Below are positions 1 to 13,877 of a stretch of DNA of 64,000 nucleotides, one piece after another. Position 1 is the first letter of the stretch. The number at the start of each line of letters is the position of its first letter. The notes under the pieces were generated by a model. That model searched no databases, was not told the origin of the DNA, and saw only the letters and a program-made list of their open reading frames with translations. Position numbers and translations under genes: made by a program. The DNA is taken from the NCBI RefSeq assembly GCF_030506365.1, contig NZ_CP073092.1, positions 620,001-684,000 of the forward strand, in the 5' to 3' direction. This stretch comes from Corynebacterium tuberculostearicum (GTDB taxonomy: Bacteria > Actinomycetota > Actinomycetes > Mycobacteriales > Mycobacteriaceae).

Positions 1-150
1 GCGGGTGCCGGGGTAGGCAGGCTCGTCGAGGACGACGGCGACCAAGGGGGCGTCGCCAAGCGAGGCGGCCTCGGCCGCGCGGGAAAGGGCCTGGTTATCG
101 TGCAGGCGCAGGTCATCGCGGAACCACATCAGGCTGGTCATAGCGGCCAT
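1..150 (-). CDS. phr: deoxyribodipyrimidine photolyase, N-terminal part
   Basis: The minus strand encodes the first 50 residues of a protein whose gene runs off the left window edge. The visible motif LMWFRDDLRLHDN followed by an alanine-rich helix and a VAVVLDEP strand is the N-terminal alpha/beta (antenna cofactor) domain of the photolyase/cryptochrome family, which repairs UV pyrimidine dimers with light. The start is uncertain: ATG at 150 or ATG at 141 (in frame, three codons on); neither has a strong ribosome site. The FAD-binding domain lies outside the window, so photolyase versus cryptochrome cannot be settled here. Confidence 0.75.
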   Translation of the reverse strand, partial: MAAMTSLMWFRDDLRLHDNQALSRAAEAASLGDAPLVAVVLDEPAYPGTR

Positions 151-239
151 GCTACGCGGAGCACGCGGCGATTTGGAGAAATCGCGGATGGGGAGGTAGT
201 GTTTTGCACGAAGTTTGAACGGCCACATCACGGCCGAGT

Positions 240-386
240 CAAAGTTCACCGAAGACCGTTGGTCATCCATTCGGATCGAAGGTTCTCCATCCTAGGAGGC
301 GGCCCACGCAGGAGACACTTTGCGATTATTCGCGGCATTCTCTTATGTCGCGCGCCCTGTGCTCTTGCACGGGGCTTTTGTTGTTT
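240..386 (+). promoter_or_regulatory. rplJ (L10) leader with attenuator hairpin
   Basis: The gene-free stretch 151-455 precedes rplJ. It holds the paired segments expected of an L10 leader (CGAAGACCGTTGGTC near 250 and GGCGGCCCACGCAGG near 299). These are followed by a 9-bp GC-rich hairpin, 354-362 with 367-375 around the loop TCTT, and a T-rich run at 376-386. The last part looks like an intrinsic terminator inside the leader. In many bacteria L10(L12) binds such a leader to control its own synthesis; the mechanism here is inferred. Confidence 0.6.
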
Positions 387-455
387 CGGACAACCGAAGC
401 GAGGAAGGCCCCGGCGGAATAATAAAAGAGATGTTTTGGAAGGAGGCGAGAGACA

Positions 456-977
456 ATGGCAAACCCAAAGAACACTGCAGACCTGGCAGAGCTGAAGGAG
501 AAGCTGGCTGGCGCTAACTCTGTTGTATTGACCGAGTACCGCGGCCTGACCGTATCCCAGTTGCAGGAGCTGCGTAATGATCTGGGCTTTGACGTTGAAT
601 ACTCCGTCGCCAAGAACACCCTTTTCAAGATCGCTGCCAAGGAAGCTGGCATCGAAGGTCTTGATGATTTGCTGACTGGCCCGACCGCAATTGCGTTCAT
701 CAAGGGCGAGGCAGTGGATGCTGCGAAGGTCATCACCAAGTTCGCTGATGACAACAAGGCACTCATCATCAAGGGTGGCTACATGGACGGCAACGCACTG
801 TCTGCCGACCAGGTTGAGGCCATCGCCAAGCTGGATAACCGCGAGACCACCCTCGCAAAGCTGGCTGGCGCTATGAAGGGTTCTATGGCGAAGGCAGCCG
901 CTCTCTTCAACGCTCCTGCAACCAAGGCTGTACGCACCGTCGCAGCCCTGCAGGACAAGAAGGAAGCAGAAGCTTAA
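456..977 (+). CDS. rplJ: 50S ribosomal protein L10
   Basis: This 173-residue protein begins MANPKNTADLAELKEKL and has the usual L10 length. L10 forms the base of the ribosomal stalk and carries the L7/L12 dimers through its C-terminal helix, which ends here in a lysine/glutamate-rich stretch (LQDKKEAEA). The ATG is preceded by the strong ribosome site GGAGG at 441-445. It is followed by rplL after 88 nt, the standard rplJ-rplL pair, and sits behind an attenuator-like leader. Confidence 0.97.
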   Translation: MANPKNTADLAELKEKLAGANSVVLTEYRGLTVSQLQELRNDLGFDVEYSVAKNTLFKIAAKEAGIEGLDDLLTGPTAIAFIKGEAVDAAKVITKFADDNKALIIKGGYMDGNALSADQVEAIAKLDNRETTLAKLAGAMKGSMAKAAALFNAPATKAVRTVAALQDKKEAEA

Positions 978-1065
978 GTCGTCACAAAAGACGCACAATT
1001 ACAACACCGTGTGCGCGGCATAAATCACGCGCAGCGCACACACAACACAGAAAGGACTTGCCATC

Positions 1066-1455
1066 ATGGCTAAGCTCACCAAGGACGAGCTCATTGAAGC
1101 TTTCAAGGAAATGACCCTCATCGAACTGTCCGAGTTCGTTAAGGAATTTGAAGAGGTATTCGACGTTGAGGCTGCTGCTCCGGTTGCTGCTGTTGCAGCT
1201 GGCGCTCCGGCTGAGGGCGGCGCTGGTGCCGCTGAGGAGAAGACCGAGTTCGACGTCGTTCTGACCGACGCTGGCGCTAAGAAGATTGGCGTTATTAAGG
1301 CTGTCCGCGAGATCGTCTCCGGCTTGGGCCTGAAGGAAGCTAAGGAAATGGTCGAGGGTGCTCCTAAGGCTATCCTCGAGGGCGCTTCCAAGGACGACGC
1401 TGAGGCTGCTAAGACCAAGCTGGAAGAGGCTGGCGCTTCCGTCGAGCTCAAGTAA
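1066..1455 (+). CDS. rplL: 50S ribosomal protein L7/L12
   Basis: This 129-residue acidic protein has the three L7/L12 parts. There is an N-terminal dimerisation helix ([20 protein letters not shown]), an alanine-rich hinge at about residues 43-65, and a C-terminal factor-binding domain with [14 protein letters not shown] and [12 protein letters not shown]. It recruits and stimulates the translational GTPases encoded further along this window (EF-G, EF-Tu). The ribosome site AAAGGA lies upstream of the ATG and a terminator follows directly. Confidence 0.98.
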   Translation: MAKLTKDELIEAFKEMTLIELSEFVKEFEEVFDVEAAAPVAAVAAGAPAEGGAGAAEEKTEFDVVLTDAGAKKIGVIKAVREIVSGLGLKEAKEMVEGAPKAILEGASKDDAEAAKTKLEEAGASVELK

Positions 1456-1477
1456 TTTCACTGAGCTTTACGCTTTC

Positions 1478-1530
1478 AAACCCCCACTCTTACCGCCGCG
1501 CGCGGTGGGAGCTGGGGGTTTCCTCGTTTT
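1478..1530 (+). terminator. terminator after rplJ-rplL
   Basis: The arms AAACCCCCA and TGGGGGTTT enclose an inner CCGCCGCGCGCGG stem and are followed by CCTCGTTTT. This ends the rplJL unit, separating it from rpoB, which has its own promoter region. Confidence 0.75.
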
Positions 1531-1742
1531 AGGCCGTGGCTTTGACTCCTTCTGTAGCAGCGTTTGTATCTCGTAGGGGCTGGCCGCACCCAAAACCGGC
1601 CACGGTATGTGCTGAGAGTGGCACGATCCCTTAAAGAGTGTGGCCGCAATATGGGTTTCTTTGTGCCGGAACGATGGTAGGGAGGGCACCGCGGGCCTGT
1701 AGAAACAGGGAATCGCCGCCACGGGTTGTAGAATTAGCCCCC

Positions 1743-2759
1743 ATGCTGCCCAAGTCCCGCATTTTTTCCGTCCTGCTCCTAGGCCTCGGCGTCGCGCTCA
1801 TCGCCGCCGGTATCGTGGCGCCGGCGTTCTTGGATTACTCCCCGCGGCTGCCGCTGAACCTGAAAAACAGTACGTGGACACTGCACGATGATTCTGCGGA
1901 TTCACAGCAGTTGTCCAAGGACGGCACCATGCCGTATTCGGGCCCCATGACCTACCAAATCAACATGGATATCCAAGAGCCCTCGGACGAGGAGAAGGCC
2001 ACCGTGCGCATCGGTGAGACCCGCATGCGCGGCGAAGGGGAGGCCCTTAATGACCTGAGCCAGGCCCAGGTGTGGACCTATCCCGTGGATCGCCTGAGCG
2101 GCGAGGCGGCGGGGGAGGCGTCGCTTAGCCATACGCTTGCTACGCCTTCGGATAAAGTCACGGTGGATGGCTACTGGCTTAAGTTCCCAGCAGGTGCAGA
2201 GAAGACCAACTACCCGGTCTTTGACCCGACCCTGCGCAAGGCCGTCGATGCAGTCTTTGAAGAAGAAACCACGATGGACGGCCGCACGGTCTACCGCTAC
2301 CACCAAGAAATTGAGCCAACCAACGTCGCGCAGCTATTTGCGGCCGATGGCAATACCACCAGCCTGCCCAAGAAAGACGGCGGCGAGGAGCAGGGCTACC
2401 TAACCCACTCCGGCAGCCGCGACTTCTACGTGGACCAACAAACCGGCCTCGTGGTGGGCATGGATATGGATATCGATGATTACTACGCGGACCGCGAGGG
2501 CGTGGGCCGCGAGCGCGCCTTCGTCTTTAATGGCTCTACCTCTGAAGAGGACCAGCAGGAGCTGCTCAAAGAGGCGGCAGATTTCCCGCGCGACCGCGTG
2601 GCGGAGATCGTGCGGTGGGGTGCCATCGGCCTCGGTGCACTTTTAGCCCTGCTCGGAATTATTGGCGCATTGGGCCTATTTGGCGGCAAGAATAAGCATG
2701 CCCGCTCGCGGCATAACCGTGGGCGCATCGGTGGAAGCGCGGTGCCGGCGAGCCGGTAA
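1743..2759 (+). CDS. DUF3068 (PorA-family) membrane protein
   Basis: This 338-residue protein has a membrane segment at about residues 7-28 (SVLLLGLGVALIAAG), a large extracytoplasmic domain, and a second membrane segment near residues 295-318 followed by a basic tail. This is the layout of DUF3068, an actinobacterial family annotated as PorA-family. The biochemical function is not established and I do not infer pore activity. The ATG at 1743 is preferred over longer frames because a -10 element TAGAAT lies at 1729-1734, only 8 nt upstream, which suggests a leaderless mRNA. It sits alone between rplL and rpoB. Confidence 0.8.
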   Translation: MLPKSRIFSVLLLGLGVALIAAGIVAPAFLDYSPRLPLNLKNSTWTLHDDSADSQQLSKDGTMPYSGPMTYQINMDIQEPSDEEKATVRIGETRMRGEGEALNDLSQAQVWTYPVDRLSGEAAGEASLSHTLATPSDKVTVDGYWLKFPAGAEKTNYPVFDPTLRKAVDAVFEEETTMDGRTVYRYHQEIEPTNVAQLFAADGNTTSLPKKDGGEEQGYLTHSGSRDFYVDQQTGLVVGMDMDIDDYYADREGVGRERAFVFNGSTSEEDQQELLKEAADFPRDRVAEIVRWGAIGLGALLALLGIIGALGLFGGKNKHARSRHNRGRIGGSAVPASR

Positions 2760-3082
2760 AAGCGCCGCTGGAAAACAAAATCGCCGCCGGGGTTGCGGTG
2801 TATTGAGATTTTAGTGGTAGGGTGCTCGGTGGTTGTCGCGCACAGTCGCGCGGCGTGGACGCGTTAGCGCCGCGGCGAGCACGAGCTTGCCCCCTAGCGC
2901 GGTAGCGACACGCCCCAAGAGTGGTGTGTCTTTACATGGCAGGTCTTTTCCTATAAGCTGTTTCGTTGCGCTGGAATCTGGATCTTCGGTGCACATTTAG
3001 CCTTTCAGGCCGGTGATGGCAAAACCGACTTGACAAGGTGATTTTGTGCATTCTGAACCCAGACACTCCACAGCAGACCGAA

Positions 3083-3091
3083 TGCTAGAAT
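3083..3091 (+). promoter_or_regulatory. extended -10 of rpoB promoter
   Basis: The intergenic stretch 2760-3143 holds no gene. TGCTAGAAT at 3083-3091 is an extended -10 element about 50 nt before the rpoB start; no good -35 is visible, as is common with extended -10 promoters. A second candidate, TGGTAGGGT, lies near 2815, so rpoBC may have two promoters. Only sequence supports this. Confidence 0.4.
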
Positions 3092-3143
3092 TACCAGCGG
3101 TTTTGCGGCTCGTCGGCCAGGGCGAGCAGGCAATCCGCGTGAG

Positions 3144-6100
3144 GTGCTGGAAGGACCCATCTTGGCAGTCTCCCGCCAGACCAAGTCAGTGGCCAATATC
3201 CCCGGAGCCCCGAAGCGATACTCGTTTGCAAAAATCAGCGAGCCTATCGCCCTGCCGGGTCTCCTTGACGTACAACTTGATTCCTTTGATTGGCTCGTCG
3301 GCGCGCCGGAGTGGCGCGAGCGCGAGCAGGCTGAGCGCGGCGATGACGCCCGCGTGACGAGCGGCCTCGAGGATATCCTTGAAGAGCTCTCGCCGATTGA
3401 GGACTACTCGGGCAATATGTCCCTGTCCTTGTCGGAGCCGCGCTTTGAACCGGTGAAGAACACCGTGGATGAGTGCAAGGAAAAGGACATCAACTACTCC
3501 GCGCCGCTGTACGTGACCGCAGAGTTTATTAATAACGACACCCAAGAGATTAAGTCGCAGACCGTCTTCATTGGCGATTTCCCGATCATGACGGATATGG
3601 GCACGTTCATCGTGAACGGTACCGAGCGCGTCGTCGTCTCTCAGCTGGTACGCTCCCCGGGCGTGTACTTCGATCGCTCGATCGATAAGTCCACCGAGCG
3701 CCCGCTGCACTCCGTGAAGGTTATTCCTTCCCGCGGTGCATGGTTGGAGTTCGACGTCGACAAGCGCGACACCGTCGGCGTGCGCATTGACCGCAAGCGC
3801 CGCCAGCCGGTAACCGTGCTGCTTAAAGCACTGGGCTGGAGCGAGGAGCAGATCAAGGATCGCTTCGGCTTCTCCGAGCTCATGATGTCGACCCTGGAGT
3901 CTGACGGTGTAGCGAACACCGATGAGGCACTGCTGGAGATCTACCGCAAGCAGCGCCCAGGCGAGCAGCCCACCCGCGAGCTGGCTCAGTCCTTGCTGGA
4001 TAACTCCTTCTTCCGTGCAAAGCGTTACGACCTGGCTAAGGTCGGCCGCTACAAGGTCAACCGCAAGCTGGGGCTCGGCGGCGACCACGATGGTCTGATG
4101 ACCCTGACTGAGGAAGACATTGCCGTCACCCTCGAGTACCTGGTCCGCCTGCACGTAGGCGAGCGCGAGATGAAGGCGCCGAACGGTGAGATGATCTCCC
4201 TGCACACGGACGACATCGACCACTTTGGTAACCGTCGCCTGCGCACCGTGGGTGAGCTCATCCAGAACCAGGTCCGTGTAGGCCTGTCCCGCATGGAGCG
4301 CGTTGTGCGCGAACGCATGACCACCCAGGATGCGGAGTCCATCACTCCGACCTCCCTGATTAACGTGCGCCCGGTCTCTGCTGCTATCCGCGAGTTCTTC
4401 GGTACCTCGCAGCTGTCCCAGTTCATGGACCACAACAACTCGCTGTCCGGCCTGACCCACAAGCGTCGCCTGTCCGCGCTGGGCCCAGGCGGCCTGTCTC
4501 GTGAGCGCGCCGGCATTGAGGTGCGAGACGTTCACGCTTCTCACTACGGCCGTATGTGCCCGATTGAGACCCCTGAGGGTCCGAACATTGGCCTGATTGG
4601 TGCCCTGGCGTCTTACGCCCGCGTGAATGCTTTCGGCTTCATTGAGACCCCGTACCGCAAGGTCGTGGACGGCAAGATCACCGACCAGGTGGAGTACCTC
4701 ACCGCCGATGAAGAGGACCGCTTCGCTATTGCTCAGGCTGAGGTCGAGCAGGACGCAGAGGGCAACCTCACCGGCGAGCGTATTGAGGTTCGCCTGAAGG
4801 ACGGCGACATCGGGCTTACCGACGCCGCCGGTGTGGACTACGTTGACGTCTCCCCGCGCCAGATGGTTTCCGTGGGTACCGCCATGATTCCGTTCTTGGA
4901 GCACGACGATGCTAACCGTGCCCTGATGGGTGCGAACATGCAGAAGCAGGCAGTGCCGCTGGTGCGCTCCGAGGCCCCGCTGGTTGGTACCGGCATGGAG
5001 CAGCGCGCTGCGTACGACGCTGGCGACGTTGTCATCACCCCGAAGGCCGGTGTAGTCGAAAACGTCACCGCTGATGTCATCACCATCATGGATGATGAGG
5101 GCCAGCGCGATACCTACATCCTGCGTAAGTTCGAGCGCACCAACCAGGGCACCAACTACAACCAGACCCCGCTGGTTTCCATGGGCGAGCGCGTAGAGGC
5201 CGGCCAGGTTCTGGCCGACGGCCCTGGTACCCACAATGGTGAGATGTCCCTCGGCCGCAACCTGCTGGTTGCCTTCATGCCGTGGGAAGGCCATAACTAC
5301 GAGGACGCCATCATCCTCAACCAGCGCATCGTGGAAGAGGACATCCTGACCTCCGTCCACATCGAGGAGCACGAGATCGATGCTCGCGATACCAAGCTGG
5401 GCGCCGAGGAAATCACCCGCGAGATCCCGAACGTCTCCGAGGACGTGCTGAGCGACCTGGATGAGCGCGGCATCATCCGCATCGGTGCCGACGTCCGCGC
5501 TGGTGACATCCTGGTGGGTAAGGTCACCCCGAAGGGTGAGACCGAGCTGACCCCGGAGGAGCGCCTGTTGCGCGCCATCTTCGGCGAGAAGGCCCGCGAG
5601 GTCCGCGATACCTCCATGAAGGTGCCGCACGGTGAGGTAGGCAAGGTCATTGGCGTTGCTCGCTTCTCCCGCGACGATGATGACGATCTGGCCCCTGGCG
5701 TCAACGAGATGATTCGTGTCTACGTGGCCCAGAAGCGCAAGATCCAGGACGGCGATAAGATGGCCGGCCGCCACGGCAACAAGGGTGTTGTGGGCAAGAT
5801 CCTGCCGCCAGAGGATATGCCGTTCATGGAAGACGGCACCCCGGTGGACATCCTGCTGAACACCCACGGTGTGCCACGTCGTATGAACATCGGCCAGGTG
5901 CTGGAAGTTCACCTGGGCTGGTTGGCACATGCCGGCTGGAAGGTTGACACCGAGGATCCGAAGAACGCCGAGCTGCTCAAGACCCTGCCGGAGGAGCTCT
6001 ATGACGTTCCTGCGGATTCCTTGACTGCGACCCCGGTCTTCGACGGTGCTACCAACCACGAGATCGAGCGCCTGCTGGCTTCCTCCCGTCCTAACCGCGA

Positions 6101-6638
6101 CGGCGATGTGCTGGTGGATGAGCACGGCAAGGCCACGCTTTTCGACGGCCGCTCGGGCGAGCCATACAAGTACCCGATCTCTGTCGGCTACATGTACATG
6201 CTCAAGCTGCACCACTTGGTCGATGAGAAGATTCACGCCCGTTCCACCGGTCCTTACTCCATGATTACCCAGCAGCCGCTGGGTGGTAAGGCCCAGTTCG
6301 GTGGCCAGCGCTTCGGCGAGATGGAGGTGTGGGCAATGCAGGCTTACGGCGCTGCCTACACCCTGCAGGAGCTGCTGACCATCAAGTCCGATGACGTCGT
6401 CGGCCGCGTGAAGGTCTACGAAGCCATTGTTAAGGGCGACAATATTCCAGATCCGGGCATCCCTGAGTCCTTCAAGGTGTTGCTCAAGGAGCTGCAGTCC
6501 CTGTGCCTGAACGTGGAGGTTCTCTCCACCGACGGCACGCCGATGGAGCTGTCTGGCTCTGATGACGATGACATGGATAGCCCATCGCTTGGCATTAACC
6601 TGTCCCGCGATGAGGGTTCCTCTGCTGACATCGCCTAG
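3144..6638 (+). CDS. rpoB: RNA polymerase beta subunit
   Basis: This 1164-residue protein has the full length for a corynebacterial beta subunit and begins [16 protein letters not shown] like its relatives. It forms one jaw of RNA polymerase and the rifampicin pocket. The pocket runs [20 protein letters not shown] at residues 419-438 and continues [12 protein letters not shown]. The key residues D429, H439 and S444 (E. coli 516, 526 and 531) are the drug-sensitive forms. Residue 430 is His where Gln is usual. The C-terminal [15 protein letters not shown] segment contacts beta prime. rpoC follows after about 106 nt. Confidence 0.99.
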   Translation: MLEGPILAVSRQTKSVANIPGAPKRYSFAKISEPIALPGLLDVQLDSFDWLVGAPEWREREQAERGDDARVTSGLEDILEELSPIEDYSGNMSLSLSEPRFEPVKNTVDECKEKDINYSAPLYVTAEFINNDTQEIKSQTVFIGDFPIMTDMGTFIVNGTERVVVSQLVRSPGVYFDRSIDKSTERPLHSVKVIPSRGAWLEFDVDKRDTVGVRIDRKRRQPVTVLLKALGWSEEQIKDRFGFSELMMSTLESDGVANTDEALLEIYRKQRPGEQPTRELAQSLLDNSFFRAKRYDLAKVGRYKVNRKLGLGGDHDGLMTLTEEDIAVTLEYLVRLHVGEREMKAPNGEMISLHTDDIDHFGNRRLRTVGELIQNQVRVGLSRMERVVRERMTTQDAESITPTSLINVRPVSAAIREFFGTSQLSQFMDHNNSLSGLTHKRRLSALGPGGLSRERAGIEVRDVHASHYGRMCPIETPEGPNIGLIGALASYARVNAFGFIETPYRKVVDGKITDQVEYLTADEEDRFAIAQAEVEQDAEGNLTGERIEVRLKDGDIGLTDAAGVDYVDVSPRQMVSVGTAMIPFLEHDDANRALMGANMQKQAVPLVRSEAPLVGTGMEQRAAYDAGDVVITPKAGVVENVTADVITIMDDEGQRDTYILRKFERTNQGTNYNQTPLVSMGERVEAGQVLADGPGTHNGEMSLGRNLLVAFMPWEGHNYEDAIILNQRIVEEDILTSVHIEEHEIDARDTKLGAEEITREIPNVSEDVLSDLDERGIIRIGADVRAGDILVGKVTPKGETELTPEERLLRAIFGEKAREVRDTSMKVPHGEVGKVIGVARFSRDDDDDLAPGVNEMIRVYVAQKRKIQDGDKMAGRHGNKGVVGKILPPEDMPFMEDGTPVDILLNTHGVPRRMNIGQVLEVHLGWLAHAGWKVDTEDPKNAELLKTLPEELYDVPADSLTATPVFDGATNHEIERLLASSRPNRDGDVLVDEHGKATLFDGRSGEPYKYPISVGYMYMLKLHHLVDEKIHARSTGPYSMITQQPLGGKAQFGGQRFGEMEVWAMQAYGAAYTLQELLTIKSDDVVGRVKVYEAIVKGDNIPDPGIPESFKVLLKELQSLCLNVEVLSTDGTPMELSGSDDDDMDSPSLGINLSRDEGSSADIA

Positions 6639-6654
6639 TTAGTTTCTTGGTCCA

Positions 6655-6674
6655 CCGCGGGGAAGTTCCCGCGG
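6655..6674 (+). other. perfect hairpin between rpoB and rpoC
   Basis: CCGCGGG (6655-6661) and CCCGCGG (6668-6674) form a 7-bp GC stem with a 6-nt loop. No T-tract follows, so it is not an obvious terminator. It may be an mRNA processing or stability element between the two large subunit genes. Confidence 0.4.
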
Positions 6675-6744
6675 CTGGGCATAAACGTTTCATTCATAAA
6701 AAGCCATCAATTCCTCGACAACGAGGATGAAAGGGAGACATTAC

Positions 6745-10740
<3,996 letters not shown>

Positions 10741-10775
10741 CGTGCAGTTCAATTTGCGTTAACGCGGGAAATTAA

Positions 10776-10815
10776 CAGCCCCGCCTTCCTGAACGGTAGG
10801 AAGGCGGGGCTGTTT
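10776..10815 (+). terminator. terminator after rpoBC
   Basis: A 15-bp perfect stem, CAGCCCCGCCTTCCT paired with AGGAAGGCGGGGCTG around a 7-nt loop, is followed by TTT. It is a strong intrinsic terminator. Confidence 0.9.
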
Positions 10816-10918
10816 GGATGTCTAGGGCGCACCGCTAAACTGCTTTGCTAGTATGAATGCAGCTTTTGGCCAGCCACTTTAAAGGAGTGCGGCCTAAGTC
10901 ATTGAAAACTGCACACTT

Positions 10919-11026
10919 CACGGGTGCTTGCGCGCTGCTCTGTTGAGCAGCTGCGTCGGGCTGAGATGCCACAGATGTTGTGGCGAACCGTTGAACCTGA
11001 TCCGGATAATGCCGGCGAGAGGGAGG
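10919..11026 (+). promoter_or_regulatory. TPP riboswitch (THI element)
   Basis: The conserved thiamine pyrophosphate sensor segments are present: GGGCTGAGATG at 10958-10968, then ACCGTTGAACCTGATC and GGATAATGCCGGCG at 10987-11016. The element ends next to the ribosome site GGGAGG (11021-11026), six nt before the ykoE start. This suggests that bound TPP blocks translation initiation. An extended -10, TGCTAGTAT, lies near 10846. Thiamine control of the ykoEDC operon follows from known behaviour of this RNA class. Confidence 0.92.
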
Positions 11027-11031
11027 AAATT

Positions 11032-11646
11032 ATGACTACTAATACACGTGTGTCCGCTGCCCCGAAGCGCAGCCTGAATTGGCGCGTGGTCGATATTGTG
11101 GTGGCATCCGTGTTGGGTGTGGCCTGTGGCTTTGTGTTCCTAGGGTGGAATGCGGTGGGCTATGCCTGGTTTGAGGCCATGGATGCCGTGACACCGGGTC
11201 TGGGGGGTATCGCTACAGGTATTTGGCTTATCGGTGGCGTGCTTGGTGGCCTGATTATTCGGAAGCCAGGTGCCGCCATCTATGTTGAGGTATTGGCCGC
11301 CACCGTATCGGCGGTGCTGGGCTCCCAGTGGGGCATTAGCACCTTGTACTCCGGCCTCGCGCAGGGCATTGGTGTGGAGATCGTCCTGGCCATTTTCCTC
11401 TACCGTAAGTTTGGTCTGGGCGTGTCTATCTTGGCCGGCATGGCTGCCGGTTGGGGTGCTTTTGTTCTGGAGCTATTTCTCTCCGGCAACCTGGCGCGTA
11501 GCTTTGAATTCAAAGTTATTTACCTTGCTACGCTGAGCGTTTCCGGTGCTATTTTGGCCGGTGCGTTGGGCTACTTTGTGGTCAAGGCGTTGGCAAAGAC
11601 CGGTGCTTTGGACCGCTTTGCCGCAGGCCGTGAACAGCGCGCTTAG
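11032..11646 (+). CDS. ykoE: ECF transporter S component, YkoE family
   Basis: This 204-residue integral membrane protein has about five to six hydrophobic helices and the family start WRVVDIVVASVLGVACGFVFL. YkoE is the substrate-binding S component of an energy-coupling factor importer for thiamine or its pyrimidine precursor HMP. The start follows GGGAGG directly, and the TPP riboswitch upstream fits this substrate. It is followed by the double ATPase ykoD and the T component ykoC. The precise substrate (thiamine, HMP or both) is not decided by sequence. Confidence 0.88.
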   Translation: MTTNTRVSAAPKRSLNWRVVDIVVASVLGVACGFVFLGWNAVGYAWFEAMDAVTPGLGGIATGIWLIGGVLGGLIIRKPGAAIYVEVLAATVSAVLGSQWGISTLYSGLAQGIGVEIVLAIFLYRKFGLGVSILAGMAAGWGAFVLELFLSGNLARSFEFKVIYLATLSVSGAILAGALGYFVVKALAKTGALDRFAAGREQRA

Positions 11647-11660
11647 GGCGAGTTGTTTCG

Positions 11661-13088
11661 GTGTCTGATTTTTCGACGCTGGCGGGAAACGCCACCAAGA
11701 TAACCGCCCGAGGCTTTGGGTGGACCCATGCAGGGCGAAAGCAGCCGGCCTTGGCCGATATTGACTTGGTCATTGAGCCAGGTGAACGCGTGCTTCTCTG
11801 CGGCGACTCGGGATCGGGTAAGTCTACTTTGCTGGCTGCGATGGCTGGAGTGCTCGGCTCCGACGAGGAGGGCACCCGCACGGGCGAGATACTTCTGGAA
11901 GACTCCAGCGGCATGGTGGAGGAACCGGGGTGCTCCATCCCGGTAGGGCTGGTGCTCCAGGATCCGGATTCGCAGGTGATCTCCGCGCGTGTGGGGGACG
12001 ATATTGCTTTTGGCTGCGAAAACCTGGCTTACCCGCGTGAGGAAATTTGGCGTCGAGTAGCGGCTGCCAAGGAGTTGGTGGGTCCTTTTGTACCGCTGGA
12101 CTTTCCCACCGAGCGGCTCTCCGGTGGGCAGAAGCAGCGCTTGGCACTCGCCGGCGTCATCGCTATGGGGGCGGGCGTAGTGCTTCTCGACGAACCCACG
12201 GCCAACCTTGACCCCGCCGGCGCACGCGATGTGGTGCGCGCCGTGTCTAGGCTGGTGGAAGAAACCGGCGCGACGCTCGTGGTGGTAGAGCACCAGCACG
12301 CGGCGTGGGACGGCGTGCTCGACCGCGCAGTGGAGCTGGACCGCGGGCGCATCGTGGCCGACATTTCCTTCGCGGAGGTGGCCCAGCGCCGCCAGGTCTC
12401 CGGCCTGCCGCAGGCGCGACGCCTTAGTGAAGCCGACCTTGCGCAGCGCGAGGCCGCGCTGTGGAGTACGGACCTCGTCACCCGCTATGGTCCGCCGCGC
12501 ACGATTGCGCTGCCAGCGGGAGCATCTACGGTCATTACTGGGCCGAATGGCGCGGGTAAGTCCACCTGGTTGATGACCATGGCCGGCTTGCTGCCGGCTG
12601 AATCTGGTGAGATTGGGGTGGCTGATTTCGTACGCCGAGGAGTCAAGGGGCCACCGCTGCGCTGGAAATCGCGCGAGCTGGCGGACCGCATTGGCTATGT
12701 CTTCCAAAATCCGGAGCACCAATTCGTCGCCCGCACGGTAGCCGAGGAGCTGCGGGTTGCGCCCAAGGTAATGCGCGTAGAACCGCCTGAGGAGAGAATC
12801 GCGCAGCTCGTGGAATCACTGCGGCTGGAGCATCTCTTGGAGGCCAACCCGTTTACGCTTTCAGGCGGCGAGAAACGGCGCCTGTCAGTGGCCACTGCCT
12901 TGGTGACCGCGCCGTCGGTGCTGCTTTTGGATGAGCCCACCTTTGGGCAAGACCCCCAGACCTTTGTGGAGCTGGTGCGCTTGCTGCGGCAATTGGCAGA
13001 TGATGGCACCACCATCGCCTCGATTACCCATGACCCGCTATTTATCCAGGCCTTGGGGGATCACCGAGTGGAGGTTCACGGTGCCTAA
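11661..13088 (+). CDS. ykoD: ECF transporter double ATPase, YkoD family
   Basis: This 475-residue protein contains two fused ABC ATPase domains. The first has Walker A GDSGSGKST, signature LSGGQKQR and Walker B VVLLDEPTANLD. The second has Walker A GPNGAGKST, signature LSGGEKRR and Walker B VLLLDEPTFGQD. It powers import by the YkoE/YkoC membrane module. The start is GTG at 11661, 14 nt after ykoE. All catalytic motifs look intact in both halves. Confidence 0.92.
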   Translation: MSDFSTLAGNATKITARGFGWTHAGRKQPALADIDLVIEPGERVLLCGDSGSGKSTLLAAMAGVLGSDEEGTRTGEILLEDSSGMVEEPGCSIPVGLVLQDPDSQVISARVGDDIAFGCENLAYPREEIWRRVAAAKELVGPFVPLDFPTERLSGGQKQRLALAGVIAMGAGVVLLDEPTANLDPAGARDVVRAVSRLVEETGATLVVVEHQHAAWDGVLDRAVELDRGRIVADISFAEVAQRRQVSGLPQARRLSEADLAQREAALWSTDLVTRYGPPRTIALPAGASTVITGPNGAGKSTWLMTMAGLLPAESGEIGVADFVRRGVKGPPLRWKSRELADRIGYVFQNPEHQFVARTVAEELRVAPKVMRVEPPEERIAQLVESLRLEHLLEANPFTLSGGEKRRLSVATALVTAPSVLLLDEPTFGQDPQTFVELVRLLRQLADDGTTIASITHDPLFIQALGDHRVEVHGA

Positions 13089-13851
13089 TCTTTTGCGCGG
13101 GGCTAACCCGCTTAGTCGCATCTTTTTGATGTTTATCTGGGTTACCCCACTATTGGCCTCCATTGACTGGGTTTCGGCTGCGGTGTCGCTGGCGTTGACG
13201 CTGACCTTCGCCCCGCTTTGCGGAGTGTCGTGGGTGCGGCTATTTAAGGCCGGTTGGTTCCTGTTTCTCATCGCGCCGATTTCCGGTATTTCCATGCTGT
13301 TATACGGCGAGCCAGGTGGCAAGGAGTATTTCAGTTGGTGGCTCATTGCGGTCACACAGAACTCGCTAACCCTCGCTATCGCCATTACGCTGCGCGTTTT
13401 TGCTGTGGCGCTGCCCATGGTGGTCCTAGCCCGCGATATTGACCCGACGGAATTGGGTGATGCGCTCTCGCAGATCCTCAAGCTGCCCTCGCGCTTTGTT
13501 ATTGGTGCGGTCGCCGGGGTGCGTATGATGACGCTCTTCCAATCCGATTGGCAGTCGTTGGGGATGGCGCGCAGGGCGAGGGGGCTGACGGACGTCGGCA
13601 AGCTGCAGCATTTGCTGACCATGTCTTTTGGCCTTCTGGTAATTGCGCTGCGCCGCGGTGGCAAGTTGGCCACCGCCATGGAGGCGCGCGGTTTCGGCCG
13701 TACCCCGCCTGGCGGTGGGAAGCGCTCGTGGGCGCGTGAGTCGCGGCTGCGGGCCCGCGATGGGTGGATTATGGCCTGCGGCGCCGTCCTTGCTTTCGTA
13801 CCGGTGGTAGTTTCGGTACTCACTGGGGCCTGGAGATTCTTCGGCCTATAA
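13081..13851 (+). CDS. ykoC: ECF transporter T component, YkoC family
   Basis: This 256-residue hydrophobic protein of the EcfT/CbiQ type couples the ATPase to the S component. It has several membrane helices in the N-terminal half and the coupling-helix region with MARRARGLTDVGKLQ and MEARGFGR, where alanine-arginine-glycine motifs meet the ATPase. The GTG start at 13081 overlaps the 3' end of ykoD by 8 nt, indicating translational coupling and completing a TPP-controlled ykoEDC operon. Confidence 0.9.
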   Translation: MPNLLRGANPLSRIFLMFIWVTPLLASIDWVSAAVSLALTLTFAPLCGVSWVRLFKAGWFLFLIAPISGISMLLYGEPGGKEYFSWWLIAVTQNSLTLAIAITLRVFAVALPMVVLARDIDPTELGDALSQILKLPSRFVIGAVAGVRMMTLFQSDWQSLGMARRARGLTDVGKLQHLLTMSFGLLVIALRRGGKLATAMEARGFGRTPPGGGKRSWARESRLRARDGWIMACGAVLAFVPVVVSVLTGAWRFFGL

Positions 13852-13877
13852 ACCGCGAAAGCAGTGATTGAGCGACC

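Noticed and set aside
3186-6236. A 1016-codon open frame antisense to rpoB, and one of 1179 codons antisense to rpoC
   Set aside because: Strong codon bias in highly expressed GC-rich genes keeps the opposite strand free of stops. The products have no recognisable domain and no ribosome site.
6727-6744. ATG at 6727 as the rpoC start
   Set aside because: It overlaps the ribosome site that serves the GTG at 6745, and the extra six residues are not family-like.
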